Shown: positions 44,077-52,294 of the stretch, piece by piece | How the letters are laid out: the number at the start of each line of letters is the position of its first letter | How positions within the stretch are numbered: position 1 is the first letter of the stretch | NCBI GenBank assembly: GCA_944392765.1 | Contig: CALXXU010000006.1 | Span: 1 to 57,432, forward strand | Length of the DNA stretch: 57,432 nt | Source: an uncultured Anaerobiospirillum sp. | GTDB taxonomy: Bacteria > Pseudomonadota > Gammaproteobacteria > Enterobacterales > Succinivibrionaceae | Direction of reading: 5' to 3' | Notes under the pieces: generated by a model | The model's database searches: none | The model's input: only the letters and a program-made list of their open reading frames with translations | What the model was told of the DNA's origin: nothing | Made by a program: the position numbers and the translations under genes

Positions 44077-44180
44077 TGGTCGCAAGTCAGGCTTGGTCTC
44101 GGTGGGCTTGGTTGCAAGGCCTAGCTGATCGCATGATGGTGCTTGGTCGCAAGTCAGGCTTGGTCTCGGTGGGCTTGGTT
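44077..44180. repeat. 37-bp exact direct repeat between fliF and fliG
   Basis: Bases 44077-44113 recur exactly at 44144-44180 (67-base period). Shorter relatives (GTGGGCTTGG, GGGCTTGGTC) continue to about 44240. No gene is present in the 328-base spacer. Confidence 0.8.
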
Positions 44181-44278
44181 CGTGGTTCTGGGTTTAGCGG
44201 CTTGGTGGTCGCACGGGCCTGTGGTTTGGGCTTGGTCGGCCGTGCTTAGTTTATTTGCCCTTACTTTTGAGGTTTTCT

Positions 44279-45385
44279 ATGTCAGATCGCGCACTCGTAC
44301 GCCAAGGTGGACAGCAGATGAGCTATCCTGTTGCTCCTTCCAATAATGGCTTGGAGCTCTCTGATGACGAGAAGATGGCCTTAGAGCGCCTCTCGGGCAT
44401 CGATAAGGCTGCTATCTTGATGCTGTCCTTGTCGGAGGAAGATGCCGCTGCGCTCTTCCGTAATTTGCAACCAAAGCAGGTGCAAAAGCTCGGTATCCGT
44501 ATGGCTGAGCTTGAGGACTTCACCCAAGATAGCGTTAACGCCGTCCATAAGACCTTCCTGACCAATATCACCAAGCACTCGAACATCGGCTTAGGCTCGT
44601 CTGACTTCGTTAAGAACGCCCTGGTTGCCGCCTTAGGTGAGGATAAGGCTAACAACTTAGTCGATCAGATCTCGATGGGCTCGGGTAGCCACGGTCTTGA
44701 TTCCCTCAAGTGGATGGACGCCCGCCAGGTGGCTACGATCATCCAAAATGAGCACCCTCAGATTCAGACTATCGTGCTCTCCTACTTAGATCCAGAGCAA
44801 TCGGCGCAGATCTTAAGTCAGTTCCCAGAGACGGTGCGCTTGGACCTCATCATGCGTATCGCCACCTTAGAGGAAGTTCAGCCAGCTGCGCTCCAGGAAT
44901 TAAACGAAATTATGGAGAAGCAGTTCGCGGGCTCTGCTGGTACTCAGTCGGCCAAGATTGGTGGCTTGAAGTCGGCAGCCAACATCATGAACTACCTCGA
45001 CAACACCACCGAGACCCAGCTCATGGACGCCATCCAGGCCCAAGACAAGGAAATGGGTCAACAGATCCAAGACCTCATGTTCGTCTTCGAGAACTTGGGT
45101 ACGGTTGACGATCGTTCGATTCAGACCTTGCTGCGTGATATCCCGAACGATGTCTTAGAAAAGGCCTTAAAGGGCGCCGACGAGAACTTACGCGAGAAGT
45201 TCTACCAGAACATGTCCTCACGTGCCCGCGAGGCTTTAAAGGAGGACTTGGAGTCGATGGGTCCTACCAAGATCTCCGACGTCGAAGCCGCCCAAAAGGA
45301 AATCCTGGCCATCGCCCACAAGCTGGCGGATGCAGGCCAGATCGTGCTGTCGCGTGGCGGCGCTGCCGACGACTTCATCGAGTAG
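44279..45385 (+). CDS. fliG: flagellar motor switch protein FliG
   Basis: The product is 368 aa and forms the rotor ring that contacts FliF, FliM and the stator MotA. The N-terminal domain (LSGIDKAAILMLSLSEEDAA) and the middle MDARQVATIIQNEHPQIQTI segment with the EHPQ motif are canonical. The C-terminal torque helix region (LMFVFENLGTVDDRSIQ) is present. The ATG at 44279 follows GAGG by six bases; an upstream ATG at 44255 is open but weaker. A 328-base spacer with a terminator separates it from fliF, so it may have its own promoter. Confidence 0.96.
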   Translation: MSDRALVRQGGQQMSYPVAPSNNGLELSDDEKMALERLSGIDKAAILMLSLSEEDAAALFRNLQPKQVQKLGIRMAELEDFTQDSVNAVHKTFLTNITKHSNIGLGSSDFVKNALVAALGEDKANNLVDQISMGSGSHGLDSLKWMDARQVATIIQNEHPQIQTIVLSYLDPEQSAQILSQFPETVRLDLIMRIATLEEVQPAALQELNEIMEKQFAGSAGTQSAKIGGLKSAANIMNYLDNTTETQLMDAIQAQDKEMGQQIQDLMFVFENLGTVDDRSIQTLLRDIPNDVLEKALKGADENLREKFYQNMSSRAREALKEDLESMGPTKISDVEAAQKEILAIAHKLADAGQIVLSRGGAADDFIE

Positions 45386-45476
45386 CCGTTGGCGTTCCTC
45401 TCCTGAGTGGAGAGAGGCCTGCCCTAGTCTCTTACGGGACGGGGCTTTGCCCCAGCCTGTTGGCTTGGGGCCTTAT

Positions 45477-45510
45477 ACACCCCAGAACGCATGGCGTTCT
45501 GGGGTGTTGT
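45477..45510 (+). terminator. strong hairpin between fliG and fliH
   Basis: A perfect 14-pair stem (ACACCCCAGAACGC with GCGTTCTGGGGTGT) around a three-base loop is followed by TGTC, so the T run is poor. A smaller GGGGC/GCCCC hairpin lies just upstream. With the fliF-fliG hairpin it suggests staged expression of the fli genes. The remaining 381-base spacer holds nothing recognised. Confidence 0.7.
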
Positions 45511-45766
45511 CATCTTAGGAGCTGGCGCAAGCTATCACGGTCAGAACACCAGTTGACACGGGGCTGGCCCTGCTCTGAGATTGTCCTAAGAATGGCTTTA
45601 ATGCTAAGCTTGCTGGGATTTTTTGGCCCAGCTGTTGCACCGGTCAGGGGATAGGCACCGGTCTTTTAGCGCACCTTGGTGAGCTTTCCTGTGGTGAGCG
45701 CGCCGAGGTAGGGGCTTGGTCCGGTGAGGCGCGCGTCGGGCGCTTTGGTTTTAGGAGTTGTGAGCA

Positions 45767-47425
45767 ATGGCCAATAGTGACCATCCTTTTGGCAGCATGG
45801 CGGGTAAGGTCGATCCTAGCCGCGTCGTCGAATCGATTAAAGAAAACATCCATGCCCAAGAGTTCAAAGAGGTCAACATCATCAGCGGCGCAGAAGCGCA
45901 AGGCTTTGCGGCCATGCAATGGCCTCTGTTTGATGATGGCAAGCCGATAACGACTAATGCCTTGGGCTACCCGGTGGGCGGCTACTTCAAGCGCCACGAA
46001 GAAGCCCTCAAGATGGCCAAGGAAGAGGCTGAGCGTATCGCCGAAATCGAGCAGGCTGAGTCCGATCAAGCTAAGGTTAATGCCGCGAACGCGGCCGCAG
46101 GTCTTGAGGTTCCCGCCGAACCTGAAGAGGTTCCAGCCCCTGATCCGGTGTCGCTAGAGGAGCTGGAGGCAATCCGCAATACCGCGCGCAATGAAGGCTA
46201 TACCGAGGGCTTAAACCAAGGCCACGCTGAAGGCTACACCAAGGGCGTGGAGCAAGGTAAATACGACGGCTTTAACCAAGGCAAGAAGGATGGCGCCGCC
46301 GCCGGTTACCAAGACGGCTTCCGCCAAGGGCGCGATGAAGGCTTTGCTAAGGGCCAAGAGGCGGGCCTCGCGGCCGGGAGCGATATGGTCACAACCCAAG
46401 CTGATCGCTTCCGCCATTTAGCCGATATGCTCGCTAACCCAATTCGTGAGATTGATGAGACGGTCACCGACGAAATCGTCTACATCATTTCGCGCCTGGC
46501 CCGCGTAATCTTAAAGCGCGAGCTCAAGGGTGATGTTGAATACTTAAAGCGCTGCATCGAGCAGTGCTACACCCTCCTGCCTGAAGCCAAGCACGGCGCT
46601 GAAATTCGCTTGAGCGAGAATGATTACGCTCTGATGGTGGCAGCTATTGGTCGTGACTATATGAACTCGCAAGGCTGGGATATGCAGCCGGACGAGACTA
46701 TGCAGGACGGCGATATCACGGTCAATACCAAGATTAGCTCGGTGCAATGGCGCATCGATGATCGCATCGACGCCTTGATCAGCGACTTCTTAACCGGCTC
46801 GTCCGATGCGGTCAGCTCGGCCCGTAAGGAAGTGATCACCGGCGCTCCTGATTACGATGAGATGCCAAAGAAGCCACTCATCCCACCACGCGATATCTTA
46901 GGCATGTCCGATCGCATCGCTGAGAATATGGCGGCGCTCGCCCCTAAGCCTGACTTTGCCGCTGAGCTTGCGGCCCAGGTTGATGCCGAAGCCGCACGTA
47001 ATCCTGAGCTCAATCCTGCCAATCGCCAGCCGACCTTGGATCCTGACTTTGATCCTGATGCCGCTGAGCTCGATGCCGCCCATAAGCAGGCGCAGAGTGA
47101 GGCTGAGGTGGCCGCGCTCGATACGGCGCGTGCCCAAAGCGCAGCTGAGCTTGATGAGGCCGCTGAGTTAGAGCGCCAAATGCAGGAGGCACGTGCCGCT
47201 CAAGAGGCTCAGGCCGCTGCGGCTGCGGCCGCTGATGCTGAGGCCGCCGCCGCTGATGCTAAGGCCGCCGCCGATGCAGCCCAAGCTGAGCAAATTGCTG
47301 CGGCTCAAGCCAAGATTAAGAACGCTTCAATTGAGCAGATGGCCACAGCTCACGGTGGCGCCGAAGAGGTACCGGCCGCTGACCCAGCTCAGGTTGAAAC
47401 TATTACGCCTGCTGGTACGGTTTAG
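45767..47425 (+). CDS. fliH: flagellar export ATPase regulator FliH, extended
   Basis: The product is 552 aa, about twice the usual FliH length. FliH binds and restrains the export ATPase FliI. The hallmark helix with GxxxG repeats (about 145-200, e.g. [17 protein letters not shown]) and the C-terminal FliH domain (about 210-345) are present. Extra parts are an N-terminal acidic stretch and a tail of about 200 residues (345-552), very rich in Ala, Glu, Asp and Gln and probably a long helix. The tail uses codons like its neighbours. fliI follows after 11 bases, so the two are one operon. Confidence 0.9.
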   Translation: MANSDHPFGSMAGKVDPSRVVESIKENIHAQEFKEVNIISGAEAQGFAAMQWPLFDDGKPITTNALGYPVGGYFKRHEEALKMAKEEAERIAEIEQAESDQAKVNAANAAAGLEVPAEPEEVPAPDPVSLEELEAIRNTARNEGYTEGLNQGHAEGYTKGVEQGKYDGFNQGKKDGAAAGYQDGFRQGRDEGFAKGQEAGLAAGSDMVTTQADRFRHLADMLANPIREIDETVTDEIVYIISRLARVILKRELKGDVEYLKRCIEQCYTLLPEAKHGAEIRLSENDYALMVAAIGRDYMNSQGWDMQPDETMQDGDITVNTKISSVQWRIDDRIDALISDFLTGSSDAVSSARKEVITGAPDYDEMPKKPLIPPRDILGMSDRIAENMAALAPKPDFAAELAAQVDAEAARNPELNPANRQPTLDPDFDPDAAELDAAHKQAQSEAEVAALDTARAQSAAELDEAAELERQMQEARAAQEAQAAAAAAADAEAAAADAKAAADAAQAEQIAAAQAKIKNASIEQMATAHGGAEEVPAADPAQVETITPAGTV

Positions 47426-47436
47426 GGGGCTCTGTC

Positions 47437-48885
47437 ATGAATAATCTGCTCTCGCGCTTAAAGTCGATCGACCTGCCTGAGACCGAAATGGCGCCTCAAG
47501 TCGTGGGCAAACTTACCCGCGTGGTTGGCTTAACCTTAGAGGCGGTCGGCCTTAAGGTCGCAGTTGGTGATCGCTGCCGCATTGAGCTGCCTCAAGGTGA
47601 CCTTGAGGCCGAGGTCGTAGGCTTCTCGGGTGAAACCATCTTCTTGATGCCAACTGAGCAGGTCGCAGGTGTCACACCGGGCGCTAAGGTCTACCCGATC
47701 TCAGGTATGCGCGAATTTCCGTACGGTCCTCATTTGCTCGGACGCGTGATCGACGGTATGGGCGAGCCGATTGACGGCTTAGGCCCGTTAAATAAGGGCC
47801 AAAGTGTCCAGTGGATGGCCACGCGCTTAAACCCAATGGCACGCCGCCCAATTCGCCAGCACCTCGATGTTGGTATCCGTGCGATCAACTCCTTACTTAC
47901 CGTAGGTCAAGGCCAGCGTATGGGCCTGTTTGCCGGTTCTGGTGTTGGTAAGTCGGTGCTCTTGGGCATGATGACCCGTGGTACTACCGCTGATATCGTG
48001 GTGGTGGGCCTCATCGGTGAGCGTGGTCGTGAGGTTAAAGAGTTCATTGAAGCCATCTTAGGTGAGGAAGGTCGTGCGCGCTCGATTGTGGTCGCCGCGC
48101 CAGCGGACGCCTCGCCTTTAATGCGTCTTAAGGGCTGTGAGACCACGCTTTCGATCGCCGAGTACTTCCGCGACCAAGGCTACAATGTCCTGTTGCTACT
48201 TGATTCCTTGACGCGTTATGCCATGGCCCAGCGTGAGATTGCGCTCGCAGTCGGTGAGCCTCCAGCTACCAAGGGCTATCCACCTTCGGTCTTTGCTAAG
48301 CTCCCAGCCTTAGTCGAGCGTGCTGGTAACGGCGCTGAAGGCCAAGGCTCGATCACCGCCTTCTTCACCGTCTTAGTCGAAGGTGACGATCTGCAAGACC
48401 CAATTGCCGACGCGGCCCGTGCCATCTTGGACGGTCACATCGTGCTCTCACGTGAGCTCGCTGACTCCGGTCACTACCCAGCTATTGACGTTGAGAAGTC
48501 GATTTCGCGTGTTATGCCTGCGGTCATCACCGAAGAGCATATGGTGATGGCGCGTACTATCCGCCAGTGCATTGCGCTCTATAACCAAAACCGCGAGTTG
48601 ATCTCGATTGGCGCCTACCAGCGTGGCTCTGATCCGCGTATTGACCAGGCCTTGATGATCAAGCCGTACATCGACGAGTTTACCCAGCAGGGCATGAAGG
48701 AAGTAGTGCCGTTCTCGGATAGCCTCGATGGCCTGCGTAAGCTCGCCATGATCTTGATTGACGATGCCAAGGGCAAGGGAGCACCGCAAGGTGGCCGCAT
48801 GATGCCGCCACCTAACCGCATGCAGCCGCAGCAAGGACGCCAGCCGGTCGCGCGCATGTCCTTTGCCCCGCGCAACCAGGGCTAA
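47437..48885 (+). CDS. fliI: flagellum-specific ATP synthase FliI
   Basis: The product is 482 aa, the ATPase of the flagellar type III export apparatus. Walker A GSGVGKS (167-173), the [17 protein letters not shown] Walker B region and the export-ATPase motif [14 protein letters not shown] are intact. A Met/Pro/Gln-rich tail of about 30 residues ([18 protein letters not shown]) is longer than usual. FliJ, normally encoded next, is not found; unrelated genes follow. Confidence 0.96.
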   Translation: MNNLLSRLKSIDLPETEMAPQVVGKLTRVVGLTLEAVGLKVAVGDRCRIELPQGDLEAEVVGFSGETIFLMPTEQVAGVTPGAKVYPISGMREFPYGPHLLGRVIDGMGEPIDGLGPLNKGQSVQWMATRLNPMARRPIRQHLDVGIRAINSLLTVGQGQRMGLFAGSGVGKSVLLGMMTRGTTADIVVVGLIGERGREVKEFIEAILGEEGRARSIVVAAPADASPLMRLKGCETTLSIAEYFRDQGYNVLLLLDSLTRYAMAQREIALAVGEPPATKGYPPSVFAKLPALVERAGNGAEGQGSITAFFTVLVEGDDLQDPIADAARAILDGHIVLSRELADSGHYPAIDVEKSISRVMPAVITEEHMVMARTIRQCIALYNQNRELISIGAYQRGSDPRIDQALMIKPYIDEFTQQGMKEVVPFSDSLDGLRKLAMILIDDAKGKGAPQGGRMMPPPNRMQPQQGRQPVARMSFAPRNQG

Positions 48886-49003
48886 GCCCTTAGCTAAATC
48901 CCTGGCTAAGCCCCTAGCTAAGTCCTTGGCTAAGCTCTTGGCTAGGCTCGCCCGGTTATCGCTCACAAACCCTGTCAGACTGCTGATGGGGTTTGCTCTT
49001 TTC
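48881..49003 (+). terminator. terminator after fliI, preceded by a short tandem repeat
   Basis: Bases 48881-48950 are five degenerate units of about 13 bases on a GCTAAGCCCCTAG theme, starting within the fliI stop. Then CAAACCC (48966-48972) pairs with GGGTTTG (48989-48995) around a TCAG/CTGA inner stem, followed by CTCTTTT. The hairpin ends the fliHI transcript. Confidence 0.7.
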
Positions 49004-49046
49004 GGGCTATACTGAGGCCGGTAATGGTCACTTTGTGGGGATGGCG

Positions 49047-49529
49047 ATGGCAAAATCCAAGCTTTTAGGTGTGCTGGCTTTCGGTGCCGCGCTGACGCTG
49101 CTGCCGGTGGCTGCTGCTGCCTCCGAGCGCTCTGAGGATCAGTCTGAAGCGCAGCCTCAGCACATCACGCCCGAGGAGTTTTTAGAGGGCGTGCTGGGCT
49201 TGCTTGAGCGCTATGGCCAGCACGGCTCAGGTGACGAGGAAGCTGAGGGTGAGTGGCGCCCGGCGCCTCCACTTGAAGACGACTCACCTGACGATGAGTC
49301 TGAGGGTAAGTGGCATCACGCGCCGCCGCTGGAGGACGATGAGGCACCGTCTGAGGATGACGATTCATGGCATTTTGAGGATGACCCATGGCGTCCAGCG
49401 CCACCGCTAAAGGACGATGACCCACCGTCTGAGGACGACGATTCATGGCATTTCGAGGATGACCCATGGCGTCCGGCACCACCGCTCGATGATAATGAGT
49501 CCGAGCTGGACCGTCCCGTCTTAATTTAG
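49047..49529 (+). CDS. exported acidic protein with Trp-Pro repeats
   Basis: The product is 160 aa. The signal peptide (AKSKLLGVLAFGAALTLLPVAAAASE) would be cleaved near residue 25. The mature chain is strongly acidic. It carries four copies of a W(R/H)(P/H)APPL(E/K/D)DD motif; the last two sit in nearly identical repeats of about 31 residues (DDDSWHFEDDPWRPAPPL). I do not recognise the family. Acid-rich repeats could bind cations or basic surfaces, which is speculation. The ATG at 49047 is one of two closely spaced starts. The next gene begins ten bases after its stop, so the two form a small operon. Confidence 0.68.
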   Translation: MAKSKLLGVLAFGAALTLLPVAAAASERSEDQSEAQPQHITPEEFLEGVLGLLERYGQHGSGDEEAEGEWRPAPPLEDDSPDDESEGKWHHAPPLEDDEAPSEDDDSWHFEDDPWRPAPPLKDDDPPSEDDDSWHFEDDPWRPAPPLDDNESELDRPVLI

Positions 49530-49538
49530 GAGAGCATT

Positions 49539-49760
49539 ATGGGCTTTGTGGTTGTGATTATCGGCGCTGTGCTGTATTGCTTGGCACCGGTGTGGCTGCA
49601 ATTTCTTATCTCGATCATTAACACCGTCGTGCCGGACCCTGTGCCTGGTATCGACGAGGTGATGATGTGGGCGGTGGTAGTGGGACGCTTGATCAAACGC
49701 CCACCCAAGGTTCGCTTGGGGGCCAAAGGTTGGATGCGCGCATTGAGCCGGATGCGCTAG
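49539..49760 (+). CDS. small membrane protein downstream of the acidic repeat protein
   Basis: The product is 73 aa. AGGAGAG precedes the ATG. A first hydrophobic segment (about 2-29) is followed by a loop with PDPVPGIDE and a second, shorter one (about 41-50), then a basic tail (KRPPKVRLGAKGWMRALSRMR). Family not recognised. It is probably co-expressed with the exported acidic protein, to which its basic tail could be complementary, but the tail is likely cytoplasmic. Confidence 0.6.
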   Translation: MGFVVVIIGAVLYCLAPVWLQFLISIINTVVPDPVPGIDEVMMWAVVVGRLIKRPPKVRLGAKGWMRALSRMR

Positions 49761-49939
49761 ATGTGTGGCTATGCAACTTAAGCCTGTGAGGGGCGCGGTG
49801 GTCGGAGGCAAGCGAGGTCGAGGCGGTGGCAAGTCAGCGCTCAGCGTTAGTGCTGCGCACGCGTGTGGGGGTGGATGCTGGTGATAGCACCCAAGCTGGT
49901 TGCTTGGGTTGGAACGAGCGCGCGTGGGGCTAGTCGAAA

Positions 49940-50105
49940 CTAGTGGTAGATTCGCTTTGCATAGCAAAACAGATATTGCCCCGAGACAAGCTTGAGGCAG
50001 AGCAGGTTGGCGCAGGATAGTGAGTTCTAACTCAGCTCACAAGCTAGGCGATGGAAGCTTCTGCGTTTTGTCATCCAATCCAAATCTACCACTAGCGCGT
50101 TGATC
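49940..50105. repeat. 166-bp inverted-repeat element without target duplication
   Basis: CTAGTGGTAGATT (49940-49952) is perfectly repeated inverted at 50093-50105. The similarity extends inward to about 31 bases with AAAAC in both arms. No matching direct repeat flanks it, so it may be an old MITE-like element or a structured region. No gene is seen in 49761-50194. Confidence 0.5.
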
Positions 50106-50194
50106 CGCGTGGTGCGCTTATTGGGCACCGAGCGCTTATCGGGCACCGACCGCTGCGGTCGGTGGTTAATGCTGCTTGGAGCTGCTTGGTTGCG

Positions 50195-50686
50195 CTAAAG
50201 GCTATAGACGGCGGTGAAGAAGAGCGAGGTTATGATCACGCACGCCACCGCTACCACCAAGAGCTGCATAATCATGCGCTGGTAGGCGATACCCAAGAAG
50301 AAGAAGGTGAACAGCAAGAGGGTGCTGAAGACGATCATGAACGGCGACGGGAAGGCGTAGATCAAGATCGTCAGCATGACGAACAAGCCGATGATGAAGA
50401 TCGTGAGGTCACGCTTGCGCTTGGCCTTTAGCTTCTGGCGGCGTTCGAGCGCGTGCTGCTTCTTTTGATGCACCGCCTCGCGCAGCTTTTCTTTAGCCTC
50501 GGCAATCTTGGCGTCGCGCTCGCGCTTCTTTTGCTCTTGCACCTCACGCAGTGATGGCAATTCGGTGCTGGACTTGGCCGTGCTGGCACTATCCGCCGTG
50601 GCCTTGCTCTTAGTTGGAGCCTTGGCCTTAGCAGTGTCTGCTGCTTTAGGTTCGGTCGAGTCTTTAGCCTTGGATTTGCCAAACAT
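50195..50686 (-). CDS. hypothetical membrane protein with Lys/Ala-rich N-terminus
   Basis: The product is 163 aa from the ATG at 50686, nine bases after AGGA; a GTG at 50746 would add 20 residues. The N-terminal 50 residues are Lys/Ala/Thr/Ser-rich, followed by a charged coiled coil (about 48-92) ending in basic residues (KLKAKRKRD). Two or three hydrophobic helices (about 93-113, 116-132, 138-160) follow. Family not recognised. It stands alone. Confidence 0.65.
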   Translation of the reverse strand: MFGKSKAKDSTEPKAADTAKAKAPTKSKATADSASTAKSSTELPSLREVQEQKKRERDAKIAEAKEKLREAVHQKKQHALERRQKLKAKRKRDLTIFIIGLFVMLTILIYAFPSPFMIVFSTLLLFTFFFLGIAYQRMIMQLLVVAVACVIITSLFFTAVYSL

Positions 50687-50969
50687 CTTCTGCGTTCCTA
50701 ACAGTTCTTGCGTAAGTTCACTGGCGCTGCACCCGACAGTGCTCACACCTTGGCCTTTCTTGGGACAAGGGTGTTGAAAAATTGCCTTGCCCTGCTACAC
50801 GGTCGCTTCAAAAAGCTGACATAGCCTAGTTTAGGCCATAATAGCTTTTAGGCATTTTCAAGATCTAAGCCATGTCTCAGCGCTGTGCGTGGGCTTTTGC
50901 TGTCATCTGGGTCATTTTCCGCAGCAAATGCAACGCTATGGTGCGACCCAATTCAATCAATGATGCATC

Positions 50970-51000
50970 TTACCGCGTTATGGTCTGATCCTGGCGGTAA
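50970..51000. promoter_or_regulatory. spaced dyad in the spacer between minus-strand genes
   Basis: TTACCGC (50970-50976) and GCGGTAA (50994-51000) form a seven-base inverted repeat. It may be an operator. Apart from this and the dapD terminator nothing is recognised in 50687-51192. Confidence 0.25.
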
Positions 51001-51065
51001 TATCTAGGCGTTCTACCAGATTTCGGCATTTGATGAGCCATTTTAGGGCACAAACTCTGGTGGCC

Positions 51066-51101
51066 CAAACAAAAGCCCAGGGCTCGTTAAGCCGCTGGGC
51101 T
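51066..51101 (-). terminator. terminator of dapD
   Basis: On the minus strand AGCCCAG pairs with CTGGGCT, with an inner GGCT/AGCC stem, followed by TTTGTTT. It lies about 90 bases after the dapD stop. A second small hairpin (ACTCAGC/GCTGAGT, 51110-51128) lies between. Confidence 0.8.
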
Positions 51102-51192
51102 GATGTCGGACTCAGCGGTGAGCTGAGTTTTGGGACTAAGTCCAGATCCTGGGCTTATTTGTTGTTAAGCGCTGCCCTTTAGCTGCGTGCTA

Positions 51193-52035
51193 TTAAGCGC
51201 GAACCTCGTCCTCGGCTTGACGTAACAGCTCGTTTAAGCCGATCTTGGAGCGGGTCTTCTCATCGACGCGCTTAACGATGATAGCAGCGTAAAGCGAGTA
51301 CTTGCCGTCCTTGGATGGCAGATTGCCCGAAACTACGACCGAGTATGGAGGTACCGTCCCGGACATGACCTCGCCGATGGCGCGGTCGGAAAGACAGGCC
51401 GACGTACCGAGTAAGACGCCCATCGAGATAACCGAGCCTTCACCGACGATCACACCCTCAACGATCTCCGAACGGGCACCGATGAAGCAATTATCCTCAA
51501 TGATGGTAGGACCGGCCTGTACTGGCTCTAATACACCACCGATACCAGCACCGCCCGAGAGGTGAACGTGCTTGCCGATCTGAGCGCAGGAACCGACCGT
51601 AGCCCAGGTGTCGACCATGGTGCCCTCACCGACGCGGGCGCCGATGTTGACAAAGGATGGCATTAACACGACGTTTGGCTCTAAGTAGGAACCACGACGT
51701 ACTACGGCACCAGGAACAGCACGTAAGCCTTCCTTGGCAAAGCGCTCGGCGCTGTAGCCCTCAAACTTTAATGGAACCTTATCGTAGTAAGCGCCGCCTG
51801 GGATCTCGGTTAAGGTATTGTCCTGAAGCTTAAAGGACAAGAGTACAGCCTTCTTGATCCATTGGTGGGTGACCCACTCGCCGTCAATCTTCTCGGCGAC
51901 GCGCAGCGAGCCATCATCTAAGCCCGCGATGACGTCGTTGATAGCCGCACGGACATTGGCGTCGCAAGTGTCCTTGGTGATAACAGCGCGCTCTTCAAAA
52001 GCAGCATCAATAATGGATTGCAGTTGCTGTGACAT
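51193..52035 (-). CDS. dapD: tetrahydrodipicolinate N-succinyltransferase
   Basis: The product is 280 aa. DapD transfers succinyl from succinyl-CoA to tetrahydrodipicolinate in the succinylase branch of lysine and diaminopimelate synthesis. The N-terminal helical domain is followed by left-handed beta-helix hexapeptide repeats (about 100-230) with the conserved [20 protein letters not shown] segment and GGVLEP. Length is normal. GAGGGAATTAG precedes the ATG. It follows glnD as in E. coli but is separated by a 259-base spacer. Confidence 0.97.
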   Translation of the reverse strand: MSQQLQSIIDAAFEERAVITKDTCDANVRAAINDVIAGLDDGSLRVAEKIDGEWVTHQWIKKAVLLSFKLQDNTLTEIPGGAYYDKVPLKFEGYSAERFAKEGLRAVPGAVVRRGSYLEPNVVLMPSFVNIGARVGEGTMVDTWATVGSCAQIGKHVHLSGGAGIGGVLEPVQAGPTIIEDNCFIGARSEIVEGVIVGEGSVISMGVLLGTSACLSDRAIGEVMSGTVPPYSVVVSGNLPSKDGKYSLYAAIIVKRVDEKTRSKIGLNELLRQAEDEVRA

Positions 52036-52294
52036 CTAATTCCCTCGCATCCTTGAATGGGCCTCGCGGCCCTAGGCCGTGAGGTTTTTGAGTTGCTCAA
52101 TCTTAGCCCATCGCCTTGCGCTGTCAAGAAAATCCCGTTTATTGCTGCTACGTCTTGGTGCAAGGCTAGGATTTGGTGATTTATTTGCGCATTTTTGGGG
52201 CGCATTTGAGTAAGGCGCAGCTGGAGTTGGGCGTGCCTGGAGTGCCGCACGACTTTAGTTGCGCTCTGGTGTGAGCGCAGCTTGATTTATGGTT

